A stretch of 64,000 bases of DNA, from positions 55,536 through 119,535 of the forward strand of contig DJEL01000001.1 of the NCBI GenBank assembly GCA_002432425.1, read 5' to 3'. This DNA comes from Lachnospiraceae bacterium UBA5899. GTDB taxonomy: Bacteria; Bacillota; Clostridia; Lachnospirales; Lachnospiraceae. The position numbers were made by a program, and so were the translations under genes. Shown here piece after piece: positions 1-8,832 of this stretch (its first letter is position 1; the number at the start of each line of letters is the position of its first letter). The notes under the pieces were generated by a model. It was not told the DNA's origin and did not search any database. It saw nothing but the letters and a program-made list of their open reading frames with translations.

Positions 1-2
1 AC

Positions 3-557
3 GATATTTTCAATGCGTTTCATCTGACGCCGCTTAAGAAAGTCAAAGTGGTGATACTGGGACAGGACCCCTATCACAATGACGGACAGGCGCACGGCTT
101 ATGTTTTTCCGTAAAGGCGGATGTGGAAATTCCCCCTTCCCTGGTTAATATTTATCAGGAGCTGCACGATGACCTCGGCTGCTATATACCGGATAACGGC
201 TGCCTTACCAAGTGGGCGGAACAGGGCGTGCTTCTCTTAAACACGGTGCTGACTGTCCGGGCACATTCCGCTTTTTCTCATCGGAACATGGGCTGGGAAG
301 AATTTACGGATGCTGCCATAAGGGTGTTAAACGAAGAGGACAGACCCATTGTGTTTATTTTGTGGGGAAAACCGGCACAGATGAAAAAGTCCATGCTGAA
401 CAACCCCAAACACCTGATTTTAGAGGCACCTCATCCGAGTCCGCTTTCTGCTTACAGAGGATTTTTCGGAAGCCGGCCTTTCAGTAAGACCAACGAATTT
501 TTAATGCGGAACGGTCTTACCCCCATTGACTGGCAGATTGAAAATATTCATAAATAA
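3..557 (+). CDS. ung: Uracil-DNA glycosylase, 5' end outside window
   Basis: Removes uracil from DNA by hydrolysing the N-glycosidic bond, the first step of base excision repair. The window opens inside the gene: the reading frame is open from base 3, and about 184 C-terminal residues are present of a protein usually near 225. The water-activating motif GQDPYH lies about 20 codons in, followed by [10 protein letters not shown], and the DNA-intercalation motif HPSPLSA is near the end, followed by RPFSKTN. An internal ATG at 48 falls just before the GQDPYH motif, so it cannot be the true start. The gene is followed after 26 bases by lysA. Family assignment is very secure. Confidence 0.96.
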   Translation, partial: DIFNAFHLTPLKKVKVVILGQDPYHNDGQAHGLCFSVKADVEIPPSLVNIYQELHDDLGCYIPDNGCLTKWAEQGVLLLNTVLTVRAHSAFSHRNMGWEEFTDAAIRVLNEEDRPIVFILWGKPAQMKKSMLNNPKHLILEAPHPSPLSAYRGFFGSRPFSKTNEFLMRNGLTPIDWQIENIHK

Positions 558-583
558 AGTTTTATACGGAGGAGCAATACATT

Positions 584-1852
584 ATGAAAAAACCATTTGT
601 AACAAAAGAACTGATTGAAGAGGTCGTAAAGGAATATCCCACACCCTTCCATATTTATGATGAAAAGGGTATCCGGGAAAATGCCAAAGCCTTAAAGGAA
701 GCTTTTGCCTGGAATAAGGGCTACAAGGAATTTTTTGCGGTAAAAGCAACACCCAATCCGTTCTTAATTGACATCTTAAGAGAATACGGCTGCGGTTGTG
801 ACTGTTCTTCCATGACAGAACTGATGCTTTCCCATGCCATGGGCGTTCCGGGAGAGGACATTATGTTTTCCTCCAACGACACTCCGGCGGAAGAATTCGC
901 GTATGCGGCAAAAATCGGAGCCACCATCAATCTGGATGACATTACCCACATTGATTTTCTGGAAAAAACCATCGGCTATCTGCCCAAGACCTTAAGCTGC
1001 CGTTACAATCCCGGCGGATATTTCTCCATTGCCAACAGCATTATGGATAACCCCGGCGATGCCAAATACGGCTTTACCACGGAGCAGATGTTTGAAGGCT
1101 ATAAAATCTTAAAGGCAAAGGGCGTGGAGAACTTCGGTATTCATGCATTCCTTGCCAGCAACACCGTAACCAACGACTATTATCCGACACTTGCCAGAGA
1201 GTTATTTGAACTGGCGGTGAAGTTAAAAGAAGAAACCGGTGCGCACATCACCTTCATCAATCTTTCCGGCGGTATCGGCATTCCTTATAAGCCCGAAGAT
1301 ACACCCAATGACATTCGCGTAATCGGAGAAGGCGTCAGAAAGGTTTACGAAGAAGTGCTGGTTCCCGCAGGTATGGGAGACGTTGCCATTTACACCGAAC
1401 TCGGCCGTTTCATGATGGCGCCTTACGGTCACCTTGTTACCAAGGTTATTCATGAGAAACACACCCACAAGGAATACATCGGTGTGGATGCCTGTGCCGT
1501 AAACCTGATGCGTCCTGCTATGTACGGCGCTTATCATCACATCACGGTTTTGGGAAAAGAAAACGCACCCTGTGACCACAAGTACGATGTGGTAGGTTCA
1601 CTTTGCGAAAACAATGATAAATTTGCCATCGACAGAATGCTTCCCGAAATCGAAATAGGAGATTATCTTGCCATTCACGATACCGGCGCACACGGCTTTG
1701 CCATGGGTTACAACTACAACGGCAAGCTGAAGTCCGCAGAGCTTCTCTTAAAAGAAGACGGCAGTGTACAGCTTATCCGCAGAGCGGAAACCCCGAAGGA
1801 CTATTTTGCAACCTTTGACTGCTTCCCGATTTACAAGAAGATTTTTGAATAA
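584..1852 (+). CDS. lysA: Diaminopimelate decarboxylase, divergent clostridial type
   Basis: Predicted PLP enzyme of fold type III that decarboxylates meso-diaminopimelate to lysine. The 422-residue protein has the PLP lysine motif FFAVKATPNP near residue 50, a glycine-rich phosphate site LSGGIGIPY near 226, and ELGRFMMAPYGH near 265. The usual CESGD-type substrate motif is replaced by CENNDKFAID and the HxHxGS motif by GIHAFLASNT, so it belongs to a divergent branch. I recall this branch from Lachnospiraceae annotated as LysA. A related specificity (another basic amino acid or carboxynorspermidine) is the alternative. The start is fixed by GGAGG seven to eight bases upstream of ATG 584. It may be cotranscribed with ung and the DUF554 gene downstream. 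Confidence 0.85.
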   Translation: MKKPFVTKELIEEVVKEYPTPFHIYDEKGIRENAKALKEAFAWNKGYKEFFAVKATPNPFLIDILREYGCGCDCSSMTELMLSHAMGVPGEDIMFSSNDTPAEEFAYAAKIGATINLDDITHIDFLEKTIGYLPKTLSCRYNPGGYFSIANSIMDNPGDAKYGFTTEQMFEGYKILKAKGVENFGIHAFLASNTVTNDYYPTLARELFELAVKLKEETGAHITFINLSGGIGIPYKPEDTPNDIRVIGEGVRKVYEEVLVPAGMGDVAIYTELGRFMMAPYGHLVTKVIHEKHTHKEYIGVDACAVNLMRPAMYGAYHHITVLGKENAPCDHKYDVVGSLCENNDKFAIDRMLPEIEIGDYLAIHDTGAHGFAMGYNYNGKLKSAELLLKEDGSVQLIRRAETPKDYFATFDCFPIYKKIFE

Positions 1853-1901
1853 GGAAAAGTCACGGACGGAAACGGATTTTTAGAACTTACAGGATAAAGA
1901 A

Positions 1902-2663
1902 ATGTTTGGCTTAGGTACGATTTTAAATACGCTGGCGGTGATTGCAGGCAGCGTGGTAGGAATTGTGGCAAGAAAGGGCTTTAGGCAGCGCTTTCAGGAT
2001 ATTCTCATGAGCGCCTGCGGCGTAGCCATAATTTTTATCGGAGCGGCAGGTACGCTTATCGGAATGTTAAAAATTGAAAACAGCACATCCATCGCCCAGG
2101 GAGGAATGCTTTCCGTAGAGAGCATTCTTTCCACAAAGGGCAGTATGCTGCTCATCGGCTCACTGGTGCTCGGTGGGCTTTTGGGTGAATGGATTGATAT
2201 TGAAAAGCGGATGGACGCTCTGGGAGAAAAGTTAAAGAAGCTTTTCCATGCGGAAAAAGACAATCATTTCGTAGAAGGCTTTGTCAACACCTCCCTGGTT
2301 ATCTGCGTGGGAGCCATGGCAATCGTGGGTTCCATTGAGGACGGACTCACCGGTGATTATTCCATGCTGGCGGTCAAAGCCGTGCTGGACTTTGTGATTG
2401 TAGTGGTATTTGCGGCTTCCTACGGCATCGGCACTGCATGCTCCGCCATAGCCATTTTTGTCTATCAGGGACTCATCACACTGGCAGCGCATCTGATTGG
2501 CAATTTCGTTCCCGACAGCCTGATTTCCGATTTGAGCTATGTAGGCTCCTGCCTGATTTTCTGCGTGGGCATCAATCTGACCTTCGGCAAGAAAGTGAAG
2601 GTCGGCAACCTGCTGCCTGCATTGCTGGGACCGGTTGTGTATGCCGTTTTTCAGGCGTTGTAG
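1902..2663 (+). CDS. DUF554 family integral membrane protein
   Basis: A 253-residue, very hydrophobic protein with about seven predicted membrane segments. It begins with a glycine-rich segment (GTILNTLAVIAGSVVGIV) and carries the conserved-looking GSLVLGGLLGEWIDIEKRMD about residues 86-105. This layout matches the DUF554 (YdfK-like) family, whose function is not established. AGGATAAAG a few bases before ATG 1902 is a modest ribosome site. The next gene starts nine bases after the stop, suggesting cotranscription. No substrate can be inferred from the sequence. Confidence 0.85.
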   Translation: MFGLGTILNTLAVIAGSVVGIVARKGFRQRFQDILMSACGVAIIFIGAAGTLIGMLKIENSTSIAQGGMLSVESILSTKGSMLLIGSLVLGGLLGEWIDIEKRMDALGEKLKKLFHAEKDNHFVEGFVNTSLVICVGAMAIVGSIEDGLTGDYSMLAVKAVLDFVIVVVFAASYGIGTACSAIAIFVYQGLITLAAHLIGNFVPDSLISDLSYVGSCLIFCVGINLTFGKKVKVGNLLPALLGPVVYAVFQAL

Positions 2664-2672
2664 GGAGAAAAA

Positions 2673-3584
2673 ATGAATGTAGCATATGCAAGAAAGCTTC
2701 TTTCTGTTACAGAAAAAGACGATTTGCAGTCATTAAAAAAGAAGTACCGCCGTCTGATGAGCGAATGCCATCCGGATGCACTGGGCTCGGATAACCCGAA
2801 GCATATAAGAAGGGCGCAGGAGATAAATGAGGCATACCAGCTCTTAAAAAAAGAGCCGCATGCTTTTCGGACAAAAATGTCAGGAAGAGAAGATAGAAGG
2901 TACGGAAGAGAAGGAAAGAAGTACGAAAGGGAAGAAAAGAAGCGCCCGGAGTGGACGGGGCAAGTGAATGAAAGAGCCTTCCGGGACAGAAAGATATACC
3001 AGTATTACAGCATGGAAACCGAAACGGAAGAGCATCCCTACTATGAGGTGGCGCAGGGAAAGTATCTGTGGAACCCGAAAGAAGAGGATTTTGCGCTTTT
3101 TTTAATCAGTATTCATCAGTTGGTAAAAGACCTTTTAGAAGAAAAAGAAGCCGGTATGCAGATAAAAAGCCGGCTTTTTCATTTTCTGGCGGAACAGTTT
3201 ACAGAGCCTGTAAGTATTTTACACAAGATTGCAGGACAGGGAAAAAAGGACAAAGAGAACCGGGAAATTTATCATTTTCCGGCGTATCTTAAGGTGGAGA
3301 AAAGGAAACATCCGCCGGAGGGGATGACCTTGTACCCAAAAGCCTTTCAGAGCAACCGGATTATGGTCTGCAGCAAAGAAGGCACGGAATACGGGCATTT
3401 GTCCTTTGAGGATGACCGGCTTTATTTCTGCCTTATTCCTCTGCTGAAAGAAAAGCTGGCGAAAGTGAAAATGACGGTTCATAACGGCAAAGTGGATTTC
3501 TGCATCCGGCTGGAGAAAGGGGCGGAAACTTACTGCATTCCCAACCGCAATCTGGAGATAGCGGAGCTGCTGGGCAGACTGTGA
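2673..3584 (+). CDS. J-domain protein of unknown partner
   Basis: The first 65 residues form a DnaJ-type J domain with the diagnostic HPD tripeptide near residues 34-36 and a following helix ending in EINEAYQLLKK. J domains stimulate the ATPase of Hsp70 proteins. There is no G/F-rich region, no CxxCxGxG zinc repeats and no DnaJ C-terminal fold, so this is a class III J protein. A lysine/arginine/glutamate-rich linker follows (about residues 70-100), and the last 200 residues match nothing I recognise. The start ATG 2673 is nine bases after the DUF554 stop with GGGAGAA before it. Confidence 0.8.
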   Translation: MNVAYARKLLSVTEKDDLQSLKKKYRRLMSECHPDALGSDNPKHIRRAQEINEAYQLLKKEPHAFRTKMSGREDRRYGREGKKYEREEKKRPEWTGQVNERAFRDRKIYQYYSMETETEEHPYYEVAQGKYLWNPKEEDFALFLISIHQLVKDLLEEKEAGMQIKSRLFHFLAEQFTEPVSILHKIAGQGKKDKENREIYHFPAYLKVEKRKHPPEGMTLYPKAFQSNRIMVCSKEGTEYGHLSFEDDRLYFCLIPLLKEKLAKVKMTVHNGKVDFCIRLEKGAETYCIPNRNLEIAELLGRL

Positions 3585-3618
3585 CGGAAATTTATCTCGT
3601 TTCCTTCCGAAAAACTTC

Positions 3619-3647
3619 TTGTCAATGGCGAAAGAATATGGTAATAT
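3619..3647 (+). promoter_or_regulatory. Sigma-A type promoter for tRNA-Leu
   Basis: TTGTCA (3619-3624) and TAATAT (3642-3647) are separated by exactly 17 bases. Transcription would begin about 18 bases before the mature tRNA, consistent with a short processed leader. Confidence 0.6.
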
Positions 3648-3671
3648 AAAATTCGGCTGTGAAAGCAGTGA

Positions 3672-3754
3672 GCCGGTGTGGCGGAATGGCAGACGCGGCA
3701 GACTCAAAATCTGTTTGTGGCAACACAGTGCGGGTTCAAGTCCCGCCACCGGCA
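3672..3754 (+). tRNA. tRNA-Leu (anticodon CAA)
   Basis: An 83-base cloverleaf. The acceptor arms GCCGGTG (3672-3678) and CACCGGC (3747-3753) pair perfectly, followed by discriminator A. The anticodon stem GCAGA/TCTGT flanks loop CTCAAAA, giving anticodon CAA, which reads UUG. A long variable arm follows, as expected for class II leucine tRNAs, and the T-arm is GCGGG-TTCAAGT-CCCGC. CCA is not encoded, so it must be added by the nucleotidyltransferase. The gene stands alone with its own promoter and terminator. Confidence 0.97.
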
Positions 3755-3759
3755 TAAAA

Positions 3760-3786
3760 AGTCCAGTATTTACTGGGCTTTTTTTG
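3760..3786 (+). terminator. Rho-independent terminator of tRNA-Leu
   Basis: AGTCCAGTA (3760-3768) pairs with TACTGGGCT (3771-3779) with one G-T pair; as drawn the loop is too tight, so the top pairs probably stay open. A run of T follows (3779-3786). Confidence 0.85.
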
Positions 3787-3806
3787 TTGCCATATCATGA
3801 GTTGCC

Positions 3807-4442
3807 TTACAGCATCCCATAAACCACCATACCCAGTCCCGCCGACAGTAAAAGCATCAGGATGGGAGAAATGGTTTTCTTACGGAAGTGCTTCCATAAA
3901 ACATGCAGAACAATCAGAAATACAAAGATGAAAATCCCCTTATAATCCGGAGATACGACGCCGGAAGACAGGGAACCAGCCGCCTCGGAAGAAAGTCCAA
4001 GGTTAAGAAGGTTGCCGATATCATCGACGGACCGGACGGAAAACAGGGTTCCGAGTCCCATGGTAACGGCGGTGGAGAGTATCATAGCCACCACGCAGGG
4101 GCGGATTCCGGAAAGAAACGCCTGCACGCCGGCATATTTCATGAAGTTTTTAAGGAGCGCCGCAATCAGCAGGATAATGAAAAAAGAAGGCATTACCACA
4201 CCCAGGGTAGCAAAGAAACTTCCCCAAAAACCGCCCTGGGAGGAACCGATAAAGGTCGCCATATTGACGGCAAGAGGGCCGGGAGTGGACTCCGAAACCG
4301 CAATGAAATTTAAGAATTCTTCTTCGGAAAGCCAGCCGTAAGAAAGAACGGTTTCCCGGATTAAGGAAATCATACCGTAGCCTCCGCCGAAAGAAACCGT
4401 GCCAATCATCAGAAAAGAGAAAAACAACTGCAGGTAAATCAT
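3807..4442 (-). CDS. Chromate-transporter family protein, second half-size subunit
   Basis: A 211-residue membrane protein of the short-chain CHR family. These act in pairs and export chromate or take up sulphate-like anions. The N-terminus has the family signature FLMIGTVSFGGGYGMISLI, followed by the conserved STPGPLAVNMATFIG motif and about six membrane segments. It overlaps the upstream partner by four bases (ATGA), and AAAGGAGG precedes its ATG at 4442, so the two are translated together. The name chromate transporter is a family label; the true substrate is unknown. Confidence 0.88.
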   Translation of the reverse strand: MIYLQLFFSFLMIGTVSFGGGYGMISLIRETVLSYGWLSEEEFLNFIAVSESTPGPLAVNMATFIGSSQGGFWGSFFATLGVVMPSFFIILLIAALLKNFMKYAGVQAFLSGIRPCVVAMILSTAVTMGLGTLFSVRSVDDIGNLLNLGLSSEAAGSLSSGVVSPDYKGIFIFVFLIVLHVLWKHFRKKTISPILMLLLSAGLGMVVYGML

Positions 4443-5044
4443 AGGTCATTTCCTCCTTTCCCATCTTTATTTTTCCCAGGTGCTTGCGAAACACCGTAAG
4501 CCGTGTGTATAAGATACAGCAGAACGGCAAGAAATCCGCAAATCAGAATATAAAATACGGACGAAAACGAAACGGAAGTCAGGGTAAAAAAGGTCATAAG
4601 AAGAAAGACCGCAGCCAAAATCAGGCGGGAGAAAATGTCCTTTTTCAGACCCTTTGCCATTTTTATGCCGGCGGAAAAAATCAGATAAACCACGCCCACC
4701 TGGATGCCCTTGAAAGCGTAAGCAACATAGCTTAGGCTTAAGAAACGGTCAAACACCAGTGATATCAGATAAATAATAACAAAAGAGGGAATACTTACGG
4801 CAACCGTCGCAAGCAGTGCGCCGAGGACACCCTCTGTTTTATAGCCGATAAAGGTAGCACTGTTGATGGCAACCGGTCCGGGAGTCGATTCGGCAATGGC
4901 AACCATGTCCATAAATTCTTCTTTGCTAATCCACTTCTTTTTTTCTACAAATTCATGCTCCAAAAGAGCAGCCATGGCGTAACCGCCGCCAAAAGTGAAA
5001 GTACCTATTTTAAGAAAAGTAAAAAATAAATTTTGTTTTTTCAT
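4439..5044 (-). CDS. Chromate-transporter family protein, first half-size subunit
   Basis: A 201-residue partner of the downstream half transporter. It has the same signature, FLKIGTFTFGGGYAM, then STPGPVAINSATFIGYKT and about six membrane segments. The ATG at 5044 is chosen because MKKQNLFFTFLKIG aligns with the family N-terminus; an in-frame ATG at 5092 would add 16 residues. Neither start has a clear ribosome site, and an AT-rich -10-like element (TATGCTATAT on the minus strand) lies so close to 5044 that a leaderless or very short leader transcript is possible. Confidence 0.85.
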   Translation of the reverse strand: MKKQNLFFTFLKIGTFTFGGGYAMAALLEHEFVEKKKWISKEEFMDMVAIAESTPGPVAINSATFIGYKTEGVLGALLATVAVSIPSFVIIYLISLVFDRFLSLSYVAYAFKGIQVGVVYLIFSAGIKMAKGLKKDIFSRLILAAVFLLMTFFTLTSVSFSSVFYILICGFLAVLLYLIHTAYGVSQAPGKNKDGKGGNDL

Positions 5045-5200
5045 AAGACAAATATAGCATAAAGAAGCAGGAAAGGAAAGTTTCTGATGCATCTTTTTTT
5101 AGAGTATGGTAAAATGTATAGGGGTTATCAGCGCAAGCAGCGAAAGGTCCAAAGAAGACGTACTGTTCTGTTTGCGGAAAGAAGGAAAGACTGACAGGGT

Positions 5201-5521
5201 ATGAATTGCAAAGAATGTGAAAAGCTCATTCCGGCATTTATTGCGGGGGAATTGAGCGATAAGGATTTGGAGAGCTTTCTTGCACATGTGGAAAGCTGCC
5301 CGGATTGTGAAGAAGAGCTCACCATTCAGATACTGATTGCCGAAGGTATGTCCCGTCTGGAGGACGGCAGGGCATTTGACCTGAAAGAGGAAATCAACCG
5401 CCGGATGGAAGGAGCAGAGCATAAATTACGAATGCATAAGGTATTCCGCTACATGCGTATTACCTTTGAAATTCTTGCGGCCATAGCCGTGGGGACACTG
5501 CTTGTATTCTTTGTCTGGTGA
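5201..5521 (+). CDS. Small zinc-finger (anti-sigma-like) membrane protein
   Basis: A 106-residue protein. The N-terminus carries the putative zinc-finger pattern of anti-sigma factors, with CKEC near residues 3-6 and HVESCPDC near residues 31-38. The C-terminus has a single membrane helix (about residues 84-105). This is the layout of zf-HC2 domain proteins that hold ECF sigma factors at the membrane. No sigma factor gene lies next to it, so the partner is unknown. The next gene downstream is polA. Confidence 0.7.
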   Translation: MNCKECEKLIPAFIAGELSDKDLESFLAHVESCPDCEEELTIQILIAEGMSRLEDGRAFDLKEEINRRMEGAEHKLRMHKVFRYMRITFEILAAIAVGTLLVFFVW

Positions 5522-5584
5522 CGGACGAAAAATCTGCGGTTTCGGAAGAATGAATTCTGCAGGTTAGAAAGGCATGGTATTATT

Positions 5585-8206
5585 GTGAGTGAAAAAATAG
5601 TTTTGATAGACGGACACAGTATCTTGAACAGGGCGTTTTACGGACTGCCGGATTTGACAAATGCGGAAGGCCTCCATACCAACGCGGTATACGGATTTTT
5701 AAATATTATGTTTAAGATACTGGAGGAGGAAAAGCCGGAGTATCTGGCGGTGGCATTCGACAGAAACGAGCCAACCTTCCGCCATGAAAGATATGCGGCA
5801 TACAAGGGCACCAGAAAGCCCATGCCCACGGAGTTAAGGGAGCAGGTTCCCTTGATGAAGGAAATGCTGACAGCCATGGGCATCTGCATATTGGAGCATG
5901 CCGGCTGGGAGGCGGACGATATTCTGGGAAGTCTTGCCAGACTGTCGGAAAAACAGGGCATGCAGGTGTCTTTGATTTCCGGGGACAGGGACCTTTTACA
6001 GATTGCCACGGACAAAGTAAAAATCCGCATACCCAAGACCAAGGGCGGCAAAACCGAAATCGAGGATTATTATGCAAAGGATGTGGAAGCGGCTTACGGC
6101 GTGACACCCACCCAGTTCATAGAGCTGAAAGCCCTGATGGGCGATACGGCGGACAACATTCCCGGTGTGCCAAAAGTAGGCGAGAAAACCGCACAGGAGC
6201 TGATGAAGCAGTTCGGCTCTTTGGACGGCATTTATGAACATGTGGAAGAGGTCGGCAAGAAATCCATAAGAGAGTCTTTGCAGGCAAATAAGGATTTGGC
6301 GGATTTAAGCAAGGAGCTTGCCACCATCAAGACGGATTGTGACCTTGATTTTTCCTATGAGAACGCAAAGGCAGAGGGCTATTTTACCAAAGAAGCGTAT
6401 GCTCTTATGAAAAGGCTGGGCTTTAAGAATTTCCTCGGACGCTTCAACGAAGAGGAGTCCCAGGGGGAAAGCACTTTTACGGAAAAATTTAAGAAGGTAA
6501 CGGAAAAAGCGGAGGCGGAAAAGGTGTTTGCCGGAGCGCTCACTGCCGGAAAAGCCGGATTTTTCCGCTTAAGCACAGGCATTGCCCTGTGTTACAACAC
6601 GGAAAATGTTTATTTTATCGATACGGACTGTATGCCAAAGGAAGAAACAGCGGAGAGAATGCTGACTTTGTCGGAAAAGGCAGAGATTTCCGTGTGCGAT
6701 ATCAAGAAGCAGTATGATATTCTGGCGAAGGATGGCACGGAGCGTTATTTTGACATCCTGATTGCGGCATACCTTTTAAATCCGCTGAAAAACGATTACG
6801 ACACGGAGAGCATTGCCGGAGAACATCTGGGACTTATGATACCCGGAAGGACGGAAGTGTTCGGCAAAAAAACGGAGGAAGCCGTTTATGCGGAAAATCC
6901 GGCGAAGGTGACGGAGTATGCCTGCTATGGCGCCTATGCGGCATTTACGGCAAAAGAAGTACTTGAACAGAAGCTTTCCGAAACCGGCATGCTTTCTTTG
7001 TTCCGGGAAATAGAAATGCCCCTTTCTTTGGTCCTTTACGATATGGAAAAGGAAGGCATTTTAGTAAAGCCGGAGGAATTAAAGGCATACGGCGAGAGAC
7101 TGTCCGGCAGAATTGCCGAGCTGGAAACGAAAATTTACGAAGAAGCGGGGAAAGAATTTAACTTAAATTCTCCCAAGCAGTTAGGGGAGATTTTATTTGA
7201 GGAAATGCATCTGCCCGGCGGAAAGAAGACGAAAACCGGTTATTCCACAGCGGCGGACGTACTGGAAAAAATGGCGCCGGATTATCCGATTGTGGCGGAT
7301 ATTTTAGAGTACAGAGGGCTTGCCAAATTAAAATCCACCTATGCGGACGGACTGGCTTCCTGCATCAAGGAGGACGGCAGAATTCATACAAGCTTTAACC
7401 AGACCATTACGGCTACCGGACGCATCAGTTCCACCGAGCCCAATTTGCAGAACATTCCCATGCGAATGGAACTGGGCAGACAGATACGAAAGGTATTTGT
7501 GCCGAAGGAAGGCTATGAATTTACGGATGCGGACTATTCCCAGATTGAACTTCGCGTGCTGGCGCATATGTCCAAAGACGAAAAGCTGATTGACGCTTAC
7601 CGGAAGGAAGAGGACATCCACCGCATTACGGCGTCCCAGGTTTTCCATGTGCCGTTTGAAGAAGTAACGGATTTGCAGAGAAGAAACGCCAAGGCGGTAA
7701 ACTTCGGTATTATTTACGGCATCAGTTCCTTTGGGTTAAGCCAGGACTTAAGCATCAGCAAAAAAGAAGCGGCTGCCTACATGGAGCAGTATTTTGAAAC
7801 CTATCCGAAGATTAAGGATTTTATTGACGGACTGGTGGAGAAAGCCAGGAAAACCGGCTATGCCGTAACCTTGTTCGGACGGCGCAGACCCATTCCGGAG
7901 CTTTCCTCCAACAATTTTATGCAGAGAAGCTTCGGAGAGCGTATTGCCATGAATTCCCCCATTCAGGGAACGGCGGCGGATATTATTAAAATTGCCATGA
8001 TTAACGTGTGGAAGAGTCTTAGGGACGAGGGACTTTCCTCCCGGCTTTTGCTGCAGGTACACGATGAACTTCTGATTGAAACGGCAAAAGACGAAGAAGA
8101 GCAGGTAAAGCATATTCTGGAAAAAGGCATGAAAGGGGCGGCAGACCTTGCCGTGGAGCTTGCCATAGATATGCATACCGGTGAAAACTGGTACGAAGCA
8201 AAATAA
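5585..8206 (+). CDS. polA: DNA polymerase I with a degenerate proofreading domain
   Basis: An 873-residue enzyme that fills gaps and removes primers in replication and repair. Residues 1-290 are the 5'-3' exonuclease (LIDGHSILNRAFYG, GWEADDILG, LISGDRDLLQIA, GDTADNIPGVPKVGEKTA). Residues 300-470 have the fold position of the 3'-5' exonuclease but lack the catalytic acidic motifs: the Exo I DxE and the Exo III YxxxD positions are not acidic. Residues 480-873 are the polymerase, with motif A DYSQIELRVLAHM, motif B RRNAKAVNFGIIYGIS and motif C QVHDELLIE. Translation starts at GTG 5585. It leads an operon with coaE, an FtsA-like gene and a metallohydrolase. Confidence 0.97.
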   Translation: MSEKIVLIDGHSILNRAFYGLPDLTNAEGLHTNAVYGFLNIMFKILEEEKPEYLAVAFDRNEPTFRHERYAAYKGTRKPMPTELREQVPLMKEMLTAMGICILEHAGWEADDILGSLARLSEKQGMQVSLISGDRDLLQIATDKVKIRIPKTKGGKTEIEDYYAKDVEAAYGVTPTQFIELKALMGDTADNIPGVPKVGEKTAQELMKQFGSLDGIYEHVEEVGKKSIRESLQANKDLADLSKELATIKTDCDLDFSYENAKAEGYFTKEAYALMKRLGFKNFLGRFNEEESQGESTFTEKFKKVTEKAEAEKVFAGALTAGKAGFFRLSTGIALCYNTENVYFIDTDCMPKEETAERMLTLSEKAEISVCDIKKQYDILAKDGTERYFDILIAAYLLNPLKNDYDTESIAGEHLGLMIPGRTEVFGKKTEEAVYAENPAKVTEYACYGAYAAFTAKEVLEQKLSETGMLSLFREIEMPLSLVLYDMEKEGILVKPEELKAYGERLSGRIAELETKIYEEAGKEFNLNSPKQLGEILFEEMHLPGGKKTKTGYSTAADVLEKMAPDYPIVADILEYRGLAKLKSTYADGLASCIKEDGRIHTSFNQTITATGRISSTEPNLQNIPMRMELGRQIRKVFVPKEGYEFTDADYSQIELRVLAHMSKDEKLIDAYRKEEDIHRITASQVFHVPFEEVTDLQRRNAKAVNFGIIYGISSFGLSQDLSISKKEAAAYMEQYFETYPKIKDFIDGLVEKARKTGYAVTLFGRRRPIPELSSNNFMQRSFGERIAMNSPIQGTAADIIKIAMINVWKSLRDEGLSSRLLLQVHDELLIETAKDEEEQVKHILEKGMKGAADLAVELAIDMHTGENWYEAK

Positions 8207-8226
8207 AGATACAAGGGGGTAGATTT

Positions 8227-8832
8227 ATGCGTCTGATTGGTATTACCGGCGGTATCGGTGCGGGGAAAACGGAAGTGCTATCTTTTATCAGACAGCATTA
8301 TCTTTGCAAAATTTGTTTAGCTGATGAGGTGGCGCACATTATCCAGTCGCCCGGTCAGGACTGTTATGAAAAAATGGTGGCGCTGCTTGGAAAAGGTGTG
8401 CTGGATGCGGACGGCAGGATTAACAAAAACCGCATGGCGGCGCAGATTTTCCTGAACAAATCTTTGCTAAAAAAGGTGAATGATATTGTGCACCCGGCAG
8501 TGAGAAATTATCTGGAGCAGGAAGTTAAGAAGGCAGCCGAAGAGGGAAAAACAGAGCTTTTCTTTATCGAGGCGGCGCTTCTGATTGAGAACGGTTATAA
8601 GGATTTTGTGGATGAGATGTGGTATGTTTATGCATCCCCAGAGGTAAGAAGGCAGAGACTGAAGGCAAACAGAGGTTACAGTGATGAAAAAATCACGGGA
8701 ATTATGGGCAACCAGCTTACGGAGGAACAGTACCGTAAAAACAGTGATTTTGTGATTGATAACAGTGACAGTCTAAGCGCAGCCTGTGACCAGATAAAGA
8801 ACAGACTGGAGGCATATACGTGGCAGGAGTAA
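8227..8832 (+). CDS. coaE: Dephospho-CoA kinase
   Basis: Phosphorylates dephospho-CoA at the 3' hydroxyl, the last step of coenzyme A synthesis. The 201-residue protein begins with the P-loop GITGGIGAGKTEVLSF and has the CoaE lid-region pattern with SPEVRRQRLKANRGYS near residues 138-153. It follows polA by 20 bases, with GGGGG before ATG 8227, and overlaps the start of the next gene by 13 bases. The polA-coaE order is common in Firmicutes. Confidence 0.96.
   Translation: MRLIGITGGIGAGKTEVLSFIRQHYLCKICLADEVAHIIQSPGQDCYEKMVALLGKGVLDADGRINKNRMAAQIFLNKSLLKKVNDIVHPAVRNYLEQEVKKAAEEGKTELFFIEAALLIENGYKDFVDEMWYVYASPEVRRQRLKANRGYSDEKITGIMGNQLTEEQYRKNSDFVIDNSDSLSAACDQIKNRLEAYTWQE

Noticed and set aside
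3219..3755. A 178-codon minus-strand ORF across the J-domain gene and the tRNA
   Set aside because: It overlaps a tRNA gene and a well supported CDS and shows no motif.
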